64,000 nt of DNA, taken from the NCBI RefSeq assembly GCF_003284895.1, contig NZ_QMDV01000003.1:676603-740602 (forward strand), written 5' to 3'. Shown here piece after piece: positions 44,949 to 54,214 of this stretch. The stretch comes from Pontibacter arcticus. Lineage in GTDB: Bacteria > Bacteroidota > Bacteroidia > Cytophagales > Hymenobacteraceae. The first letter of the stretch is position 1. Each line of letters opens with the position of its first letter. The notes beneath the pieces were generated by a model. That model did not search any database and had not been told where the DNA came from. It worked only from the letters and a program-made list of their open reading frames with translations. The position numbers were made by a program, and so were the translations under genes.

Positions 44949-45958
44949 TAATTTAAAACCGGTTGGCCTTCTTCTTTAAATGATTTTCTTGGGTTGAGGC
45001 CGAGTAGTTCGAACATCGCTTTGTCCTGATCGAAATCCGGGTTTGGCGTTGTCAGTAGTTTTTCGCCAGTAAAGATGGAGTTTGCGCCAGCCAAAAAGCA
45101 AAGCGCCTGCTCTGTAACGCTCATGCGCTCGCGGCCAGCCGAAAGGCGAACCATCGTTTTAGGCATCAGGATACGGGCCGTGGCAATCATGCGCACCATT
45201 TCCCACACGGTAACCAACGGCTGGTTCTCGAGTGGCGTACCTTTAACCGGTACCAACGCATTTACCGGAACAGATTCCGGGTGCTGCACCATCGTAGACA
45301 ATGTATGGAGCATGCCAATACGGTCTTCGTCTGTTTCGCCGAGGCCGATAATACCACCGGAGCAAACCGAAATCCCTGCTTTACGCACGTTGTCAATCGT
45401 ATCTAAACGATCATCGTAGGTGCGGGTGGTAATAATATTGCTATAGTTTTCTTCGGATGTATCGAGGTTGTGGTTGTAGGCATACAGGCCGGCTTCTTTC
45501 AGCTTTTCAGCCTGGTACTCGTTTACCATGCCCAGTGTGCAGCATACTTCAAGGCCCAGGTCGTTTACGCCTTTCACCATATCCAAAACCTTATCAAAGT
45601 CGCGGTTATCGCGCACTTCGCGCCAGGCAGCGCCCATGCAAAAACGGGTAGAACCCCCATCGCGGGCACGCTGTGCAGCCGTTAATACCTGTTCCTGGCT
45701 TAGCAGTTTGTGAACTTCCACATCGGTATGGAAACGGGCAGCCTGCGGACAATACGAACAATCTTCCGGGCAACCACCGGTTTTGACCGATAACAAAGTA
45801 CAAACCTGAACTTCGCCGGTGGCCTGGTATTGCTTGTGTACCTGCGCTGCTTCTACTATTAGTTCAAGTACTGGTTTGTAGTAAATTGCTTTTATTTCGT
45901 CCAGACTCCAGTTGTTGCGGAGTTCTGTTTGCTGTCCGTATTGCGTCATGATGCTCAT
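44948..45958 (-). CDS. bioB: Biotin synthase
   Basis: A 336-residue radical-SAM enzyme inserting sulfur into dethiobiotin. The 4Fe-4S Cys triad is in [12 protein letters not shown] (Cys63, 67, 70). [28 protein letters not shown] and [17 protein letters not shown] are BioB signatures that also provide 2Fe-2S ligands. It is the first gene of the operon. The start may be the first or the fourth codon (MSIM). Confidence 0.96.
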   Translation of the reverse strand: MSIMTQYGQQTELRNNWSLDEIKAIYYKPVLELIVEAAQVHKQYQATGEVQVCTLLSVKTGGCPEDCSYCPQAARFHTDVEVHKLLSQEQVLTAAQRARDGGSTRFCMGAAWREVRDNRDFDKVLDMVKGVNDLGLEVCCTLGMVNEYQAEKLKEAGLYAYNHNLDTSEENYSNIITTRTYDDRLDTIDNVRKAGISVCSGGIIGLGETDEDRIGMLHTLSTMVQHPESVPVNALVPVKGTPLENQPLVTVWEMVRMIATARILMPKTMVRLSAGRERMSVTEQALCFLAGANSIFTGEKLLTTPNPDFDQDKAMFELLGLNPRKSFKEEGQPVLN

Positions 45959-46095
45959 GGTTTAGATTGCGAAGATAAAATGAAGATTTAGGAATAAAAA
46001 ATGCAACGTATGGGCAGTTTCAGTGGATAAGTTGCTAAGTGGTTCAGCTGATGTATAATCTGTGTAGATAAATTGATTTGTGAATTTGTGGGAAA

Positions 46096-46136
46096 GTTAA
46101 AATTCCCGGGTTGATGTGCGTCCCGGGAATTTTAAC
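46096..46136 (-). terminator. Terminator of the amidase gene
   Basis: 15-base arms gttaaaattcccggg / complement with an 11-base loop, directly beyond the amidase stop codon at 46148. Confidence 0.75.
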
Positions 46137-46147
46137 GATGGCCCTGC

Positions 46148-47782
46148 TTAGCTAGCTGCTACCGATTTTTCGAATTTGGGCGCTGTCCGTTTCTTAGAAG
46201 CTTGCTCATAGGCATACGCCATTTTCAGCAATTCCGGTTCGGAGTAAGCACCTCCAAAAAACGAAAACCCGATCGGCAGATTTTGCAGCATGCCCATCGG
46301 CACCGTGATATGCGGGTACCCCGAAATTGCAGCCGGCGTAGACAAACCGTAACCCGAAAAAGCATCCCCGTTTATCAGATCGATGCACCAGCTTGGGCCA
46401 TAGGTTGGGCCGGAGATCGCATCCAGCTTATGTTCCTTCATCAGGTTATCGATCAACTGCCGCGATTTGGAGTTGTTTTCCTGCAGCGCGTCTTTGTATT
46501 CTTTGCTGTTAAGGTCGCCGAGTGCTTCAGAACTTTCCAGTGTTTCCTGTTTAAAGTAAGGCATCGTTTTCGGCTCGTTGGCTTTGTTGAATGCGATCAC
46601 ATCTTTCAGCGATTTTACTTTGGAATTTGCCTGCGCCAGGTACTTATTCACGCCATCCTTAAACTCATACTGTAGTATTTTGAATTCATTACCGCCCAGC
46701 TTCCGGATCGGGCCTACAATTTCTACTTCCACAATAATAGCCCCTTTGCTTTTCAGGAGTTCGATGGTCTCTTTCAGCATCACATCAATACCTTCATGGC
46801 CTTGCATAAACGTTTTTTCGATGCCGATGCGCTTGCCTTTCAACCCGTTTATATCCAGGAATTTCGTATAGTCCGGGTGCGTTTTGCCCGCGCTTTCTTT
46901 TGTAACGCCATCCGCTGAGTCGGTACCCGCTATGGCGCCTAAAAGTATGGCGGCATCGGTTACGGTTCTGGCAATCGGTCCGGCCGTGTCCTGGGTATGG
47001 GAAATCGGGATGATGCCTGTGCGGCTAACCAGACCAACCGTTGGTTTAAAACCTACCAGGTTATTTACCGCCGACGGGCAAACAATAGAACCATCTGTTT
47101 CAGTGCCAATGGCCACGGCGCAGAGGTTGGCCGCCACCGCTACACCCGAACCGGAACTGGAACCACACGGCGAACGATCGATCACATAGGCATTACGTGT
47201 TTGTCCGCCGCGGCTGCTCCAGCCACTCGATGAGCGCGAAGACCGGAAATTGGCCCACTCACTCAGGTTGGTTTTGCCTAACAATACAGCACCCGCTTCG
47301 CGCAGTTTTGCCACAATAAAAGCATCTTTCGACGCAATGTTATCGGCCAGGGCAAGCGAGCCGGCAGAAGTCACCATTTTATCACCCGAATCAATGTTAT
47401 CTTTTATCATGACCGGGATGCCATGCAGCGGACCACGTATTTTGCCGTCCTTGCGTTCTTTGTCCATTGCTTCGGCTATACGTAGGGCGTCCGGGTTTAC
47501 TTCGATCACGGAGTTCAGTTTCGGGCCATTTTTATCGATCTCGTTGATGCGGTCTAAGTATAGTTGCGTGATCTGTTTGGAAGTATAGGTTCCGGCTTTC
47601 ATCTTTTCCTGCAGCTCGGTGATGGTTGCTTCGTTCAGCGGAAAGTCTTTGGTGGTGTCTGAAGTGGCGGTTGTCTGATCGTTTGCTTTTTCGGTAGAGC
47701 CGGTTGTACAAGCGCCAAGCGAGAAAGTAGTAAGGGTTATGCCAGCAAGTGAGCTGTTGCGTATAAAGTTTCTCCTGTTCAT
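46148..47782 (-). CDS. Exported amidase-signature-family lipoprotein
   Basis: A 544-residue Ser-cisSer-Lys amidase. The N-terminus MNRRNFIRNSSLAGITL carries a twin-arginine-like motif, followed by lipobox SLGAC (Cys25), so it is probably a Tat-exported lipoprotein. The catalytic Lys is in GIPVMIKDNID, the cis-Ser and Ser in DRSPCGSSSGSGVA and ETDGSIVCPSA. It hydrolyses an amide bond, and the substrate is unknown. The start at 47782 was chosen because it places the RR motif at the N-terminus. Confidence 0.9.
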   Translation of the reverse strand: MNRRNFIRNSSLAGITLTTFSLGACTTGSTEKANDQTTATSDTTKDFPLNEATITELQEKMKAGTYTSKQITQLYLDRINEIDKNGPKLNSVIEVNPDALRIAEAMDKERKDGKIRGPLHGIPVMIKDNIDSGDKMVTSAGSLALADNIASKDAFIVAKLREAGAVLLGKTNLSEWANFRSSRSSSGWSSRGGQTRNAYVIDRSPCGSSSGSGVAVAANLCAVAIGTETDGSIVCPSAVNNLVGFKPTVGLVSRTGIIPISHTQDTAGPIARTVTDAAILLGAIAGTDSADGVTKESAGKTHPDYTKFLDINGLKGKRIGIEKTFMQGHEGIDVMLKETIELLKSKGAIIVEVEIVGPIRKLGGNEFKILQYEFKDGVNKYLAQANSKVKSLKDVIAFNKANEPKTMPYFKQETLESSEALGDLNSKEYKDALQENNSKSRQLIDNLMKEHKLDAISGPTYGPSWCIDLINGDAFSGYGLSTPAAISGYPHITVPMGMLQNLPIGFSFFGGAYSEPELLKMAYAYEQASKKRTAPKFEKSVAAS

Positions 47783-47926
47783 AATTAGAATATTTACAGG
47801 AATATAATCAGAAAGGCAATAACTCCATCGGGGTAGCACAAAAAAAATATTTTAAAACGATCACCGGAGCTATACTTTATACTTTTAAAGTTTGGCCATA
47901 CTTTACATTGTCCGTTCAGTTAGTTG

Positions 47927-47934
47927 TACCTTTG
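47927..47934 (+). promoter_or_regulatory. TAnnTTTG element of the DEAD-box helicase gene
   Basis: TACCTTTG matches the -7 consensus, 36 bases before the ATG. A TTG lies 16 bases upstream. Several ATACTT motifs precede it. Confidence 0.55.
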
Positions 47935-47969
47935 CCTTTTATCATTCAGAAACACCAATCGCACAGCCT

Positions 47970-49112
47970 ATGGCTTTTTCAGATCTAGGATTAGCAGAAC
48001 CTTTGTTAAAAGCGGTAGCCGCCCAAAAGTATAACAACCCATATCCGATACAGGAACAAGCCATTCCGGCCATACTTTCGGGGAAGGATGTGCTGGGCAT
48101 TGCGCAGACCGGCTCCGGTAAAACGGCAGGTTTCGTGTTGCCTGTACTACAGCAGTTACAAACAAAACAGCCTTCTCGGAACCGTTATATAAAAGTACTG
48201 GTACTGGTACCAACCCGCGAGCTGGCTGTGCAGGTAGGCGATGTGTTCAGGACGTTCGGTAGCAATTTGCCGAGGCGTGTGAAATCGCTGGCTGTGTATG
48301 GCGGCGTTTCGGTGAACCCACAGATGATGGCGCTGCAAAATACCGAAGTGCTGGTGGCTACGCCCGGCCGCTTACTCGACCTGGTTTCCTCAAACGCTTT
48401 ATATTTATCTGAAGTAGAAGTGCTGGTGCTGGATGAAGCGGACAAGATGCTGAACCTTGGTTTTGAAGAAGAAATGCAGAAGATCTTTGCGTTGCTTCCT
48501 GCCAAACGTCAGAACATACTTTTCTCGGCTACGCTGGCCGGCAGCGTTGAGATCATCAAAGAGAAATTACTGATCAACCCGGTTACAATTGAGATCGAAC
48601 AGAAAGCCGAAACTACCGATCTGATCACGCAGGTTGCCTACCAGGTGGGTTCGGAGCGAAAAGGCCCTTTGCTGCGCTACCTTATCAAGGAAAAGGATAT
48701 GCAACAGGTGCTCGTGTTTGTATCCTCTACCAAACGAGCCGATAATGTAACCGAAAAACTGCAGAAAAACGGCATAGAAGCGATGGCGATGCACAGTAAA
48801 AAAAGCCAGGGAGCCAGAACCGAAGCATTGCAGAAGTTTAAGGCTGGTAAAGTACGCGTGTTAGTCGCCACCGACCTGGCTTCGCGGGGCATCGATATAC
48901 AGTTTTTACCTTACGTGATAAACTATGATTTGCCGCGCTCGCCTAAGGATTATGTGCACCGCATCGGGCGCACCGGTCGTGCCGAGTCGGCAGGAGAGGC
49001 GCTTTCGCTTATCAGCCCCGAAGATGCGCACCATTTTAAGATCATCCAGAAAAAAATGGGCAAACGCGTATCTATGGTTGAAACGGATGAACTGGAGCTA
49101 CAAGGGTTTTAA
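47970..49112 (+). CDS. DEAD-box ATP-dependent RNA helicase
   Basis: A 380-residue RNA helicase core of the RhlE type with little C-terminal extension. In order: the Q motif (YPIQEQAIPAIL), motif I AQTGSGKTAGF, PTREL, TPGRL, motif II VLDEADKML, SAT, the domain-2 motifs and HRIGRTGR. It unwinds or remodels structured RNA in ribosome assembly or cold adaptation. The start MAFSDLGLAEPLL fits the family, and a promoter element lies just upstream. Single gene. Confidence 0.94.
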   Translation: MAFSDLGLAEPLLKAVAAQKYNNPYPIQEQAIPAILSGKDVLGIAQTGSGKTAGFVLPVLQQLQTKQPSRNRYIKVLVLVPTRELAVQVGDVFRTFGSNLPRRVKSLAVYGGVSVNPQMMALQNTEVLVATPGRLLDLVSSNALYLSEVEVLVLDEADKMLNLGFEEEMQKIFALLPAKRQNILFSATLAGSVEIIKEKLLINPVTIEIEQKAETTDLITQVAYQVGSERKGPLLRYLIKEKDMQQVLVFVSSTKRADNVTEKLQKNGIEAMAMHSKKSQGARTEALQKFKAGKVRVLVATDLASRGIDIQFLPYVINYDLPRSPKDYVHRIGRTGRAESAGEALSLISPEDAHHFKIIQKKMGKRVSMVETDELELQGF

Positions 49113-49133
49113 AATTTAATGACGTTATAAAGT

Positions 49134-49167
49134 AAAGCGCTGCCATTTGTAACTAGGGCAGCGCTTT
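49134..49167 (+). terminator. Terminator of the DEAD-box gene
   Basis: Arms aaagcgctgcc / ggcagcgcttt with a 12-base loop and a following T-run. It lies between convergent genes and may serve both. Confidence 0.85.
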
Positions 49168-49172
49168 TTAGT

Positions 49173-49688
49173 TTAAGAGAAGTTTTGCTGGTCGTCGGCG
49201 CTTGGGCCGTAGGTGCCGGGAATCGGAATATCGAGCAGACGCAGGTAAACGCCCAGTTGTGCGCGGTGGTGAATGATCTGGCTAAGCGAATGACGAATTA
49301 CTTCTGCTCTGGAGCAGGACATGTAGATGGCATCGCCTTCGCGGAGGGTCCATGGTTGCTGCAGTTGGTCTTCGGTGGCATTTGCTAACTGCACTTTACT
49401 TTCGGCCAGGTTTTCATCGAAATATGCCAGCAGTTCTTCTGTGCTGTTCACATCACGCGGGTTGTAAGGGTTTTGGGCAAAATCAAGCTCATCGGTGTTC
49501 AGGCCCATACCAATCCAGGAAGGCAGATCAGCAATATGGGTAGTGAGCTCTTTGATTTTCATACTTTTTGTGTGCGGCTGCCAGTCAAATTTAGCGGTGG
49601 GCACCCGCTCCAGCATACGGCGGGTAATTGTTCCTTCTTCTTCCAGCTCTTTTGCCAGCATGTCGATAAGGTTAAGCGTTTCTGTCAT
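49173..49688 (-). CDS. DinB-family protein
   Basis: A 171-residue four-helix-bundle protein. The three metal-ligand histidines of the DinB/YfiT fold appear in ELTTHIADLPSW (about 48-54), near EVIRHSLSQIIHHRAQLGVYLRLL (about 128-152). The family includes thiol-dependent transferases and damage-inducible proteins of unknown reaction. It follows a WYL-type regulator by 123 bases on the same strand, a pairing that may reflect shared control. Confidence 0.88.
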   Translation of the reverse strand: MTETLNLIDMLAKELEEEGTITRRMLERVPTAKFDWQPHTKSMKIKELTTHIADLPSWIGMGLNTDELDFAQNPYNPRDVNSTEELLAYFDENLAESKVQLANATEDQLQQPWTLREGDAIYMSCSRAEVIRHSLSQIIHHRAQLGVYLRLLDIPIPGTYGPSADDQQNFS

Positions 49689-49811
49689 GGTTCATGGTTT
49701 TAAGTTGTACATATACAAATAAAATACACCCCACTGACAACCCTATGGCAGTCTGTTTTCAGAAAAATAAATTTTTGTGAAAGTATAAAAACGGAGGGTA
49801 AAAATGACTGG

Positions 49812-50501
49812 CTAATAACACACCGGCAAAGCTTTGAAATAGCTGTTGAGCTCGATGTGGTCTGTTTTGCAGAAGGGGAGGCCGGTGTTTTTGAGGCGAA
49901 GGATACGCGATGCCCGGAAGTCGCGGTAGGCCTGGCGTTTGTGGCACCACGCAATTAGGTGCCAGTTAAAGGCATAAAAGATAAGGCCGATGCACTCTAC
50001 ACGGCGCTGACTGGTTTCTTCGTTATTATTTTTATAGTCCAGTTCCACAATTGTTTTGGTAGAAATGGCTTGCTGCAACGCCGACAGGTAATCAAAGTCC
50101 TGGGTGATGTAGGTGGGTACCTGCATCAGCACGGTATCTGCCAGTTGTTCTACTTTTTCTTTTTCCGATGTTTTTAAAACGGCTTTTATCTTTTGGAGGG
50201 CGCTGGTATAATGCTTCTGGATGGATTTATCGGTTAAACTATATACAATGGATTCCATCAGTAGCAGGGCATTGGCTTCTTCGGAGGTAAAGGAAACAGG
50301 CGGCAGAAAATAGCCCTGCATGATGAAATAACCTTTGTGCTGCTCAAAACTGACGGGTATGCCGAGCTCATAAATTGCTTTTATGTCGCGGTAAACCGTG
50401 CGGGCGCTGATGCCAAATTTTTCCGCGATCTTATCGGCGGTCACATACTTTTTGGATTGCAGTAAGATGAGGATTCCAAACAGCCTGTCAACTCGGTTCA
50501 T
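49812..50501 (-). CDS. YafY-type HTH/WYL transcriptional regulator
   Basis: A 229-residue DNA-binding protein. An N-terminal helix-turn-helix (about 5-60: VTADKIAEKFGISARTVYRD) is followed by a WYL domain at about 140-215 (AFNWHLIAWCHKRQAYRDFRASRI). WYL domains sense small ligands or nucleic acids. It probably regulates itself or the downstream DinB gene. The cognate site was not identified. Confidence 0.9.
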   Translation of the reverse strand: MNRVDRLFGILILLQSKKYVTADKIAEKFGISARTVYRDIKAIYELGIPVSFEQHKGYFIMQGYFLPPVSFTSEEANALLLMESIVYSLTDKSIQKHYTSALQKIKAVLKTSEKEKVEQLADTVLMQVPTYITQDFDYLSALQQAISTKTIVELDYKNNNEETSQRRVECIGLIFYAFNWHLIAWCHKRQAYRDFRASRILRLKNTGLPFCKTDHIELNSYFKALPVCY

Positions 50502-50561
50502 AGCAAAAGTATGGTTTCATAGTTTGTAGTACAGGTGGCAGCAAAAATCAGAATGTATAGC

Positions 50562-50750
50562 TTAGCGCGATACGTTGAAAACCAGCTCGCCTATACTTTG
50601 GCCCACTATAACTCCGCAACGAAACAAAGCAAAAACCGAAAGCGCTACCCAAAGTATAAGATTCAATGTTTTAGCTTCTTTTTTTGCCAGGTACATTTCC
50701 AGCATGCGCTGTGTATAGATAACGATACGGGTAATGCCAATTGTATTCAT
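50562..50750 (-). CDS. Small single-pass membrane protein of unknown function
   Basis: A 62-residue protein with one hydrophobic segment (about 27-50, LNLILWVALSVFALFRCGVIVG). The start at 50750 was chosen because upstream codons overlap the AT-rich spacer. A promoter-like TTTG - 22 bases - TATACTTG lies upstream on the minus strand. No family was recognised. Confidence 0.5.
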   Translation of the reverse strand: MNTIGITRIVIYTQRMLEMYLAKKEAKTLNLILWVALSVFALFRCGVIVGQSIGELVFNVSR

Positions 50751-50842
50751 GTTGCAAGGTTTACGTTGGATGATTTTAGCAGCGCAAGTATAAATATATA
50801 GTTTTTTATTTATACAAAAGAAAATTTCTATACTTGCAACGC

Positions 50843-51214
50843 TCAAATCAGCTTTGTTGCCAGCAGGCCGAGGTAAGTGGCCATTAAGCCCAGAACAATA
50901 CTTGCCAGCACATAAGCAAAAGCATACAACAGGTTTCCTTGTTTCAGGAGATCAACAGTTTCCAAAGAGAAAGCCGAGAAAGTCGTGAAGCCGCCCAGCA
51001 CGCCTGTTGCCAGAAAAAGCCGCCACTCAGAAGTTAAAGTGCCTTTGCCCGCCAAACCATATACCACCCCGATCAGCAGACAACCCAGCAGGTTAACCGT
51101 TAAAGTACCAACCGGAAACTGCGTTATACTTCTGGAAGTGATTAGCAGCGAAACCAGGTAACGCAGCACGCCTCCGATAAAACTGCCAGCCCCGATTGCG
51201 AGTAAGATTTTCAT
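50843..51214 (-). CDS. crcB: Fluoride channel CrcB/Fluc
   Basis: A 123-residue membrane protein with four helices that exports fluoride as a dual-topology dimer. GAGSFIGGVLRYLVS (about 8-22), FPVGTLTVNLLGCLLIG with the pore Asn, and GGFTTFSAFSLET (about 74-86) are the family's pore motifs. No fluoride riboswitch was recognised upstream. Confidence 0.94.
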   Translation of the reverse strand: MKILLAIGAGSFIGGVLRYLVSLLITSRSITQFPVGTLTVNLLGCLLIGVVYGLAGKGTLTSEWRLFLATGVLGGFTTFSAFSLETVDLLKQGNLLYAFAYVLASIVLGLMATYLGLLATKLI

Positions 51215-51255
51215 TTGAGTTTCAGTTGGAGGTATTAGGAAGTCCGGTACGTTGG

Positions 51256-51276
51256 TTTATACTTTGAAAGTATAAA
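51256..51276. promoter_or_regulatory. Perfect palindrome of two inverted AAGTATAAA motifs
   Basis: Ten-base arms tttatacttt and aaagtataaa are separated by one G, 42 bases upstream of crcB. It could be a protein-binding site, or one of the many paired AAGTATR motifs of this genome. Confidence 0.45.
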
Positions 51277-51372
51277 TATCAAGCTTCCTAGCGAATACAA
51301 ACAATATTACGGAGCATTTAAGACCTTTTAGCAAGCGCAGGAAGATAAATGGCCTGGGAGGTTCGCCGGATT

Positions 51373-52137
51373 TTAATCAAAGATGCCGTTGCTTGCCGTC
51401 AGGATAAGTGGTTCGCCGTCGGTTACAACCAGGGTGTGTTCGTGTTGCGCCATATAGCCTCCTTTGTTGCCAACTAGAGTCCAACCGTCGTTAAGTTCTT
51501 TGGTGAAGGTGGATGTGGTGGAGATAAATGTTTCGATGGCCACAACCGAATTCTTTTTAAATCGCCTCTGGTCGAACCTGTTTTTGTAGTTAAGCAGTTC
51601 GTCGGGTTGTTCGTGCAGGCTTCGGCCAATGCCGTGGCCGCCCAGGTTTTTGATTACTTTATAGCCTCGCTTTTTAGCTTCCGTTTCTATCAGATCGCCG
51701 ATGTCGGCAATTTTAACACCGCCTTTTATGGTATAAATAGCCTTGCGTAGAATTTCTTTAGACGCATCTACCAGTTTCTGATGCTGATTAATGTCGTTGC
51801 CGATCACAAACGAACCGCCGTTGTCGGCCCAGAAACCGTTCAGCTCCGCCGACACATCAATGTTGATCAGGTCGCCTTCTTTCAATACCCGCTTTTCTGA
51901 CGGAATGCCGTGGCAAAACTCATTATCAACACTAATACACGTATAACCCGGAAAACCATACGTAAGGTAGGGCGCTGACTTTGCTCCAAACCCAGCCAGA
52001 ATTTTAGCACCGTATTCATCCAGTTCTTTTGTCGTCATTCCGGGTGCGGCGTACTTCCTCATTTCGTGCAGGGCAAAGGCAACCGCTTCGCTCACTTTCT
52101 GCATTCCTGCTAATTCTGCTTCCGTTGATATTGACAT
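51373..52137 (-). CDS. map: Methionine aminopeptidase, type I
   Basis: A 254-residue dinuclear metalloenzyme that removes N-terminal Met. The five metal ligands are in INIDVSAELNGFWADNGGSF (two Asp), GGHGIGRSLHEQP (His), VAIETFIST (Glu) and MAQHEHTLVVTDGEP (Glu). CISVDNEFCHGIPS is a conserved active-site segment. It lacks the N-terminal zinc-finger extension. It is probably the housekeeping copy, although no second copy is visible here. Confidence 0.94.
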   Translation of the reverse strand: MSISTEAELAGMQKVSEAVAFALHEMRKYAAPGMTTKELDEYGAKILAGFGAKSAPYLTYGFPGYTCISVDNEFCHGIPSEKRVLKEGDLINIDVSAELNGFWADNGGSFVIGNDINQHQKLVDASKEILRKAIYTIKGGVKIADIGDLIETEAKKRGYKVIKNLGGHGIGRSLHEQPDELLNYKNRFDQRRFKKNSVVAIETFISTTSTFTKELNDGWTLVGNKGGYMAQHEHTLVVTDGEPLILTASNGIFD

Positions 52138-52201
52138 AGTGTGTGGTTTATACTTGGTGGTTGTTTTTGATTGTTAACGGCTTTGTTTAAATAACGGCGA
52201 T

Positions 52202-52216
52202 GCCGTCGGCCGAAGT
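52202..52216. repeat. GCCGTCGGCCGAAGT repeat, copy 1
   Basis: A 15-base sequence identical to 53656-53670. Both lie just 3' (in gene orientation) of AT-rich minus-strand genes and contain the palindromic core cggccg/gtcggcc. They resemble parts of cassette recombination sites. Confidence 0.5.
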
Positions 52217-52246
52217 TTAAAGTCTGTGCTGGGTTAGCAGATGAGT

Positions 52247-52966
52247 TTATTTTATTTTCCAAATAATCAGCACATTATCAGAAAACATTAAATCATTAGG
52301 CGTAAAGCCAATCATTGCTTCTGAAGGTGCTCCGGCTGCAGCTACTTCATACTCTGCTTTGTCTTCGACTTCACGCATTCCTGCATAGTAGTTGTTCCCA
52401 TAATTGATTTCTTTAATCTTCCCCAAGCGGACGCCAGAAGATTCGGCAATTAGTTTTGCCTTTTCATTTGAGCTTTTGATGGCGAACTGAACCAGCTGGT
52501 CCTGTACCTTTTCCCTTAGTTCATCAGAGAGTTTAAAGTTAAAATTTAATGTAAAGTCAGTTTGGCTTTTTGAAAACGTGTTTAATATTTTGGTGATGGT
52601 TTCTTTATTATTCAAGAACTCAACCTTCACATTCTGGGTCGCAACATAGCCGCTGTCAACGCTTTCGCCCCTTCGGTAAACTGTGTGCTCGTTTACCTGA
52701 AAGTCAGTAGTCTTAATTTCGTCAGCCTTAAAACCAATTGCAGCAATTTGGTTGGACACATCTACTGTCTTTTTGTTTAGCCCAACGATTGCTTCGCTAA
52801 AGTTCATATCATGGCTCTTGATACTTATAACCAAGATACCTATGTCAGGCTTAACAGATATTTTAGAACTGCCTACTACTTGGATGGTAGGTACTTCCTT
52901 ATTCTTCTGACCATAGCTGCTAAAAGCCAATGAGATGAGTAGGAGGATGAGTAAAGGTCTTTGCAT
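52247..52966 (-). CDS. SIMPL-domain (DUF541) periplasmic protein
   Basis: A 239-residue exported protein: signal peptide (about 1-19, FSSYGQ) then a SIMPL/BP26-type domain with IQVVGSSKISVKPDIGILVISI (in two parts near 28-48), IKTTDFQVNEHTVYRRGE and a C-terminal beta strand. Members such as BP26 form ring-like oligomers and are linked to oxidative or kinase-related stress, but the molecular role is unknown. It is AT-rich with few AAGTATR motifs, and is the first (downstream-most) gene in the cassette-like block. Confidence 0.85.
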   Translation of the reverse strand: MQRPLLILLLISLAFSSYGQKNKEVPTIQVVGSSKISVKPDIGILVISIKSHDMNFSEAIVGLNKKTVDVSNQIAAIGFKADEIKTTDFQVNEHTVYRRGESVDSGYVATQNVKVEFLNNKETITKILNTFSKSQTDFTLNFNFKLSDELREKVQDQLVQFAIKSSNEKAKLIAESSGVRLGKIKEINYGNNYYAGMREVEDKAEYEVAAAGAPSEAMIGFTPNDLMFSDNVLIIWKIK

Positions 52967-53047
52967 ATTTATTATTTAATTGACTGGAAACGTACAGGGC
53001 TTTGCGGTGGCGTAGCTACAGTAAAGATGTGGTTAGGCACTATTATT

Positions 53048-53611
53048 TTAGTTAAGTAAGTTAATACTGTCTCCTGTGAGACTTTTTATAATATAATCAA
53101 GAGTGTCTTTTTCGATCACTTTATTAAGTACTAAATCAATTAGTTTACCTTTTGCCACTTCGGTCCAGTTTTTCTTTTTAAGCGATTTGCTCAGATCCTT
53201 TAATTCTATCAGTTCATCAAAAAGAATTTCATTCCCAACATTAGCTTTTTTTAGTTCTTCAATAATGACATCAATCTTATCTTTAATCTCTTGAATGTCA
53301 GAAGGTATACTGTTAGCTTCTTCAGTTAAAACCTGTAGGTTTTTTGATTCATTTTCTAAAACATAAAGTGCAATTGCTAATCCTTTCTCAATCAGACAAT
53401 TTCTGTCATCACACGTTTTGAGGTGATGATCTTTATCTTCCTGGACGGCTGATTCTAAGTATTGCAAAAACTTTAATTTTTCTTGAGTCAGATAAAATTC
53501 TTGTATAGTAGTTTCTACATCTGATTTACAGGATGAAATGGTGACATCATAATGATTTGTCCACCAATAAACACATAGGTCTTCAGCTCTTTCTTTTATT
53601 ATTTTCTTCAT
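53048..53611 (-). CDS. Hypothetical helical/coiled-coil protein
   Basis: A 187-residue, highly charged, mostly helical protein (KSLKKKNWTEVAKGKLIDLVL; IDVIIEELKKANVG). It has no signal or clear membrane segment. The start MKKIIKERAED was chosen within a longer open frame. It resembles none of the families I can name. Its position between palindromic 3' sites and its low G+C suggest a mobile accessory gene. A small accessory role, such as an immunity or defence factor, is possible but unsupported. Confidence 0.6.
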   Translation of the reverse strand: MKKIIKERAEDLCVYWWTNHYDVTISSCKSDVETTIQEFYLTQEKLKFLQYLESAVQEDKDHHLKTCDDRNCLIEKGLAIALYVLENESKNLQVLTEEANSIPSDIQEIKDKIDVIIEELKKANVGNEILFDELIELKDLSKSLKKKNWTEVAKGKLIDLVLNKVIEKDTLDYIIKSLTGDSINLLN

Positions 53612-53655
53612 GAGTTTTAATGAAGCCTGACGGACTCGTGTAAACAAGGTACAAG

Positions 53656-53670
53656 GCCGTCGGCCGAAGT
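53656..53670. repeat. GCCGTCGGCCGAAGT repeat, copy 2
   Basis: Identical to 52202-52216. It is flanked by gtttacac and gtgtaaac in inverted orientation (about 53637-53689), so the site as a whole can form a hairpin, as attC-type sites do. Confidence 0.5.
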
Positions 53671-53703
53671 ATGATGTTTACACAATGTTGTGGGACGATG
53701 TTT

Positions 53704-54123
53704 TTAATTTTCCCCTACAATGCTTTCCAAGAATTTTTTTACCTCCTTGATTGTCGAGGGCATGAATGTTTGGTCTGCTTCTATTGTAAAATCAATGCTT
53801 CCTGTATAGTCACTATTTCTTAAATATCCTTTGATTTCTATCTGTCCTGTTACTGTTGGTGTGAAATGTAAATTCACATTATCTTCTATACTTGAAAACA
53901 CAAAACTATATTTCAATGTGTCATATAGCTTTAACAAGTCGGTGTACAACTGAGAGAGTTCCCCAACTCTAATAGATGCTCCTATATTTGAAGTTATTCC
54001 ATTAACATTTAGCTGAAGTGAAACATTATAAAAATCGTTTGCAAATTCACCTTTTTCACCGTTCTCTGGGCTGAAATTGGTGAATATTAAATATTCTGAA
54101 TTGTTCCCGATTTTAATTTTCAT
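53704..54123 (-). CDS. Hypothetical protein, possibly immunity-type
   Basis: A 139-residue cytoplasmic beta-rich protein (VSLQLNVNGITSNIGASIRVGE; VTGQIEIKGYLRNSDYTGSIDFTIEADQTF). The pattern of a double beta-strand block followed by a C-terminal helix (IKEVKKFLESI) is loosely like small immunity proteins such as the WapI type, but the match is weak. The Bacteroidota promoter TTG-19 bases-TATATTTG lies directly upstream. It is the first gene of the cassette-like block in transcription order. Confidence 0.6.
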   Translation of the reverse strand: MKIKIGNNSEYLIFTNFSPENGEKGEFANDFYNVSLQLNVNGITSNIGASIRVGELSQLYTDLLKLYDTLKYSFVFSSIEDNVNLHFTPTVTGQIEIKGYLRNSDYTGSIDFTIEADQTFMPSTIKEVKKFLESIVGEN

Positions 54124-54176
54124 AATTTCATTGCCCCTAACTTCCAGCTAAACGCAGCAACATACGCTTTACCTAC

Positions 54177-54206
54177 CAAATATAGCGGGCTAAACGTAAT
54201 AAGCAA
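54177..54206 (-). promoter_or_regulatory. Strong promoter of the cassette-like block
   Basis: On the minus strand, TTG (54204-54206), exactly 19 bases, then TATATTTG (54177-54184). It drives transcription into the three AT-rich genes at 54123, 53611 and 52966, the position expected for a promoter reading into a cassette array. Confidence 0.7.
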
Positions 54207-54214
54207 CCATAAAA

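Noticed and set aside
51215..51372. Fluoride riboswitch before crcB
   Set aside because: The expected conserved crcB-motif sequence blocks are absent, and only an AAGTATAAA palindrome is present.
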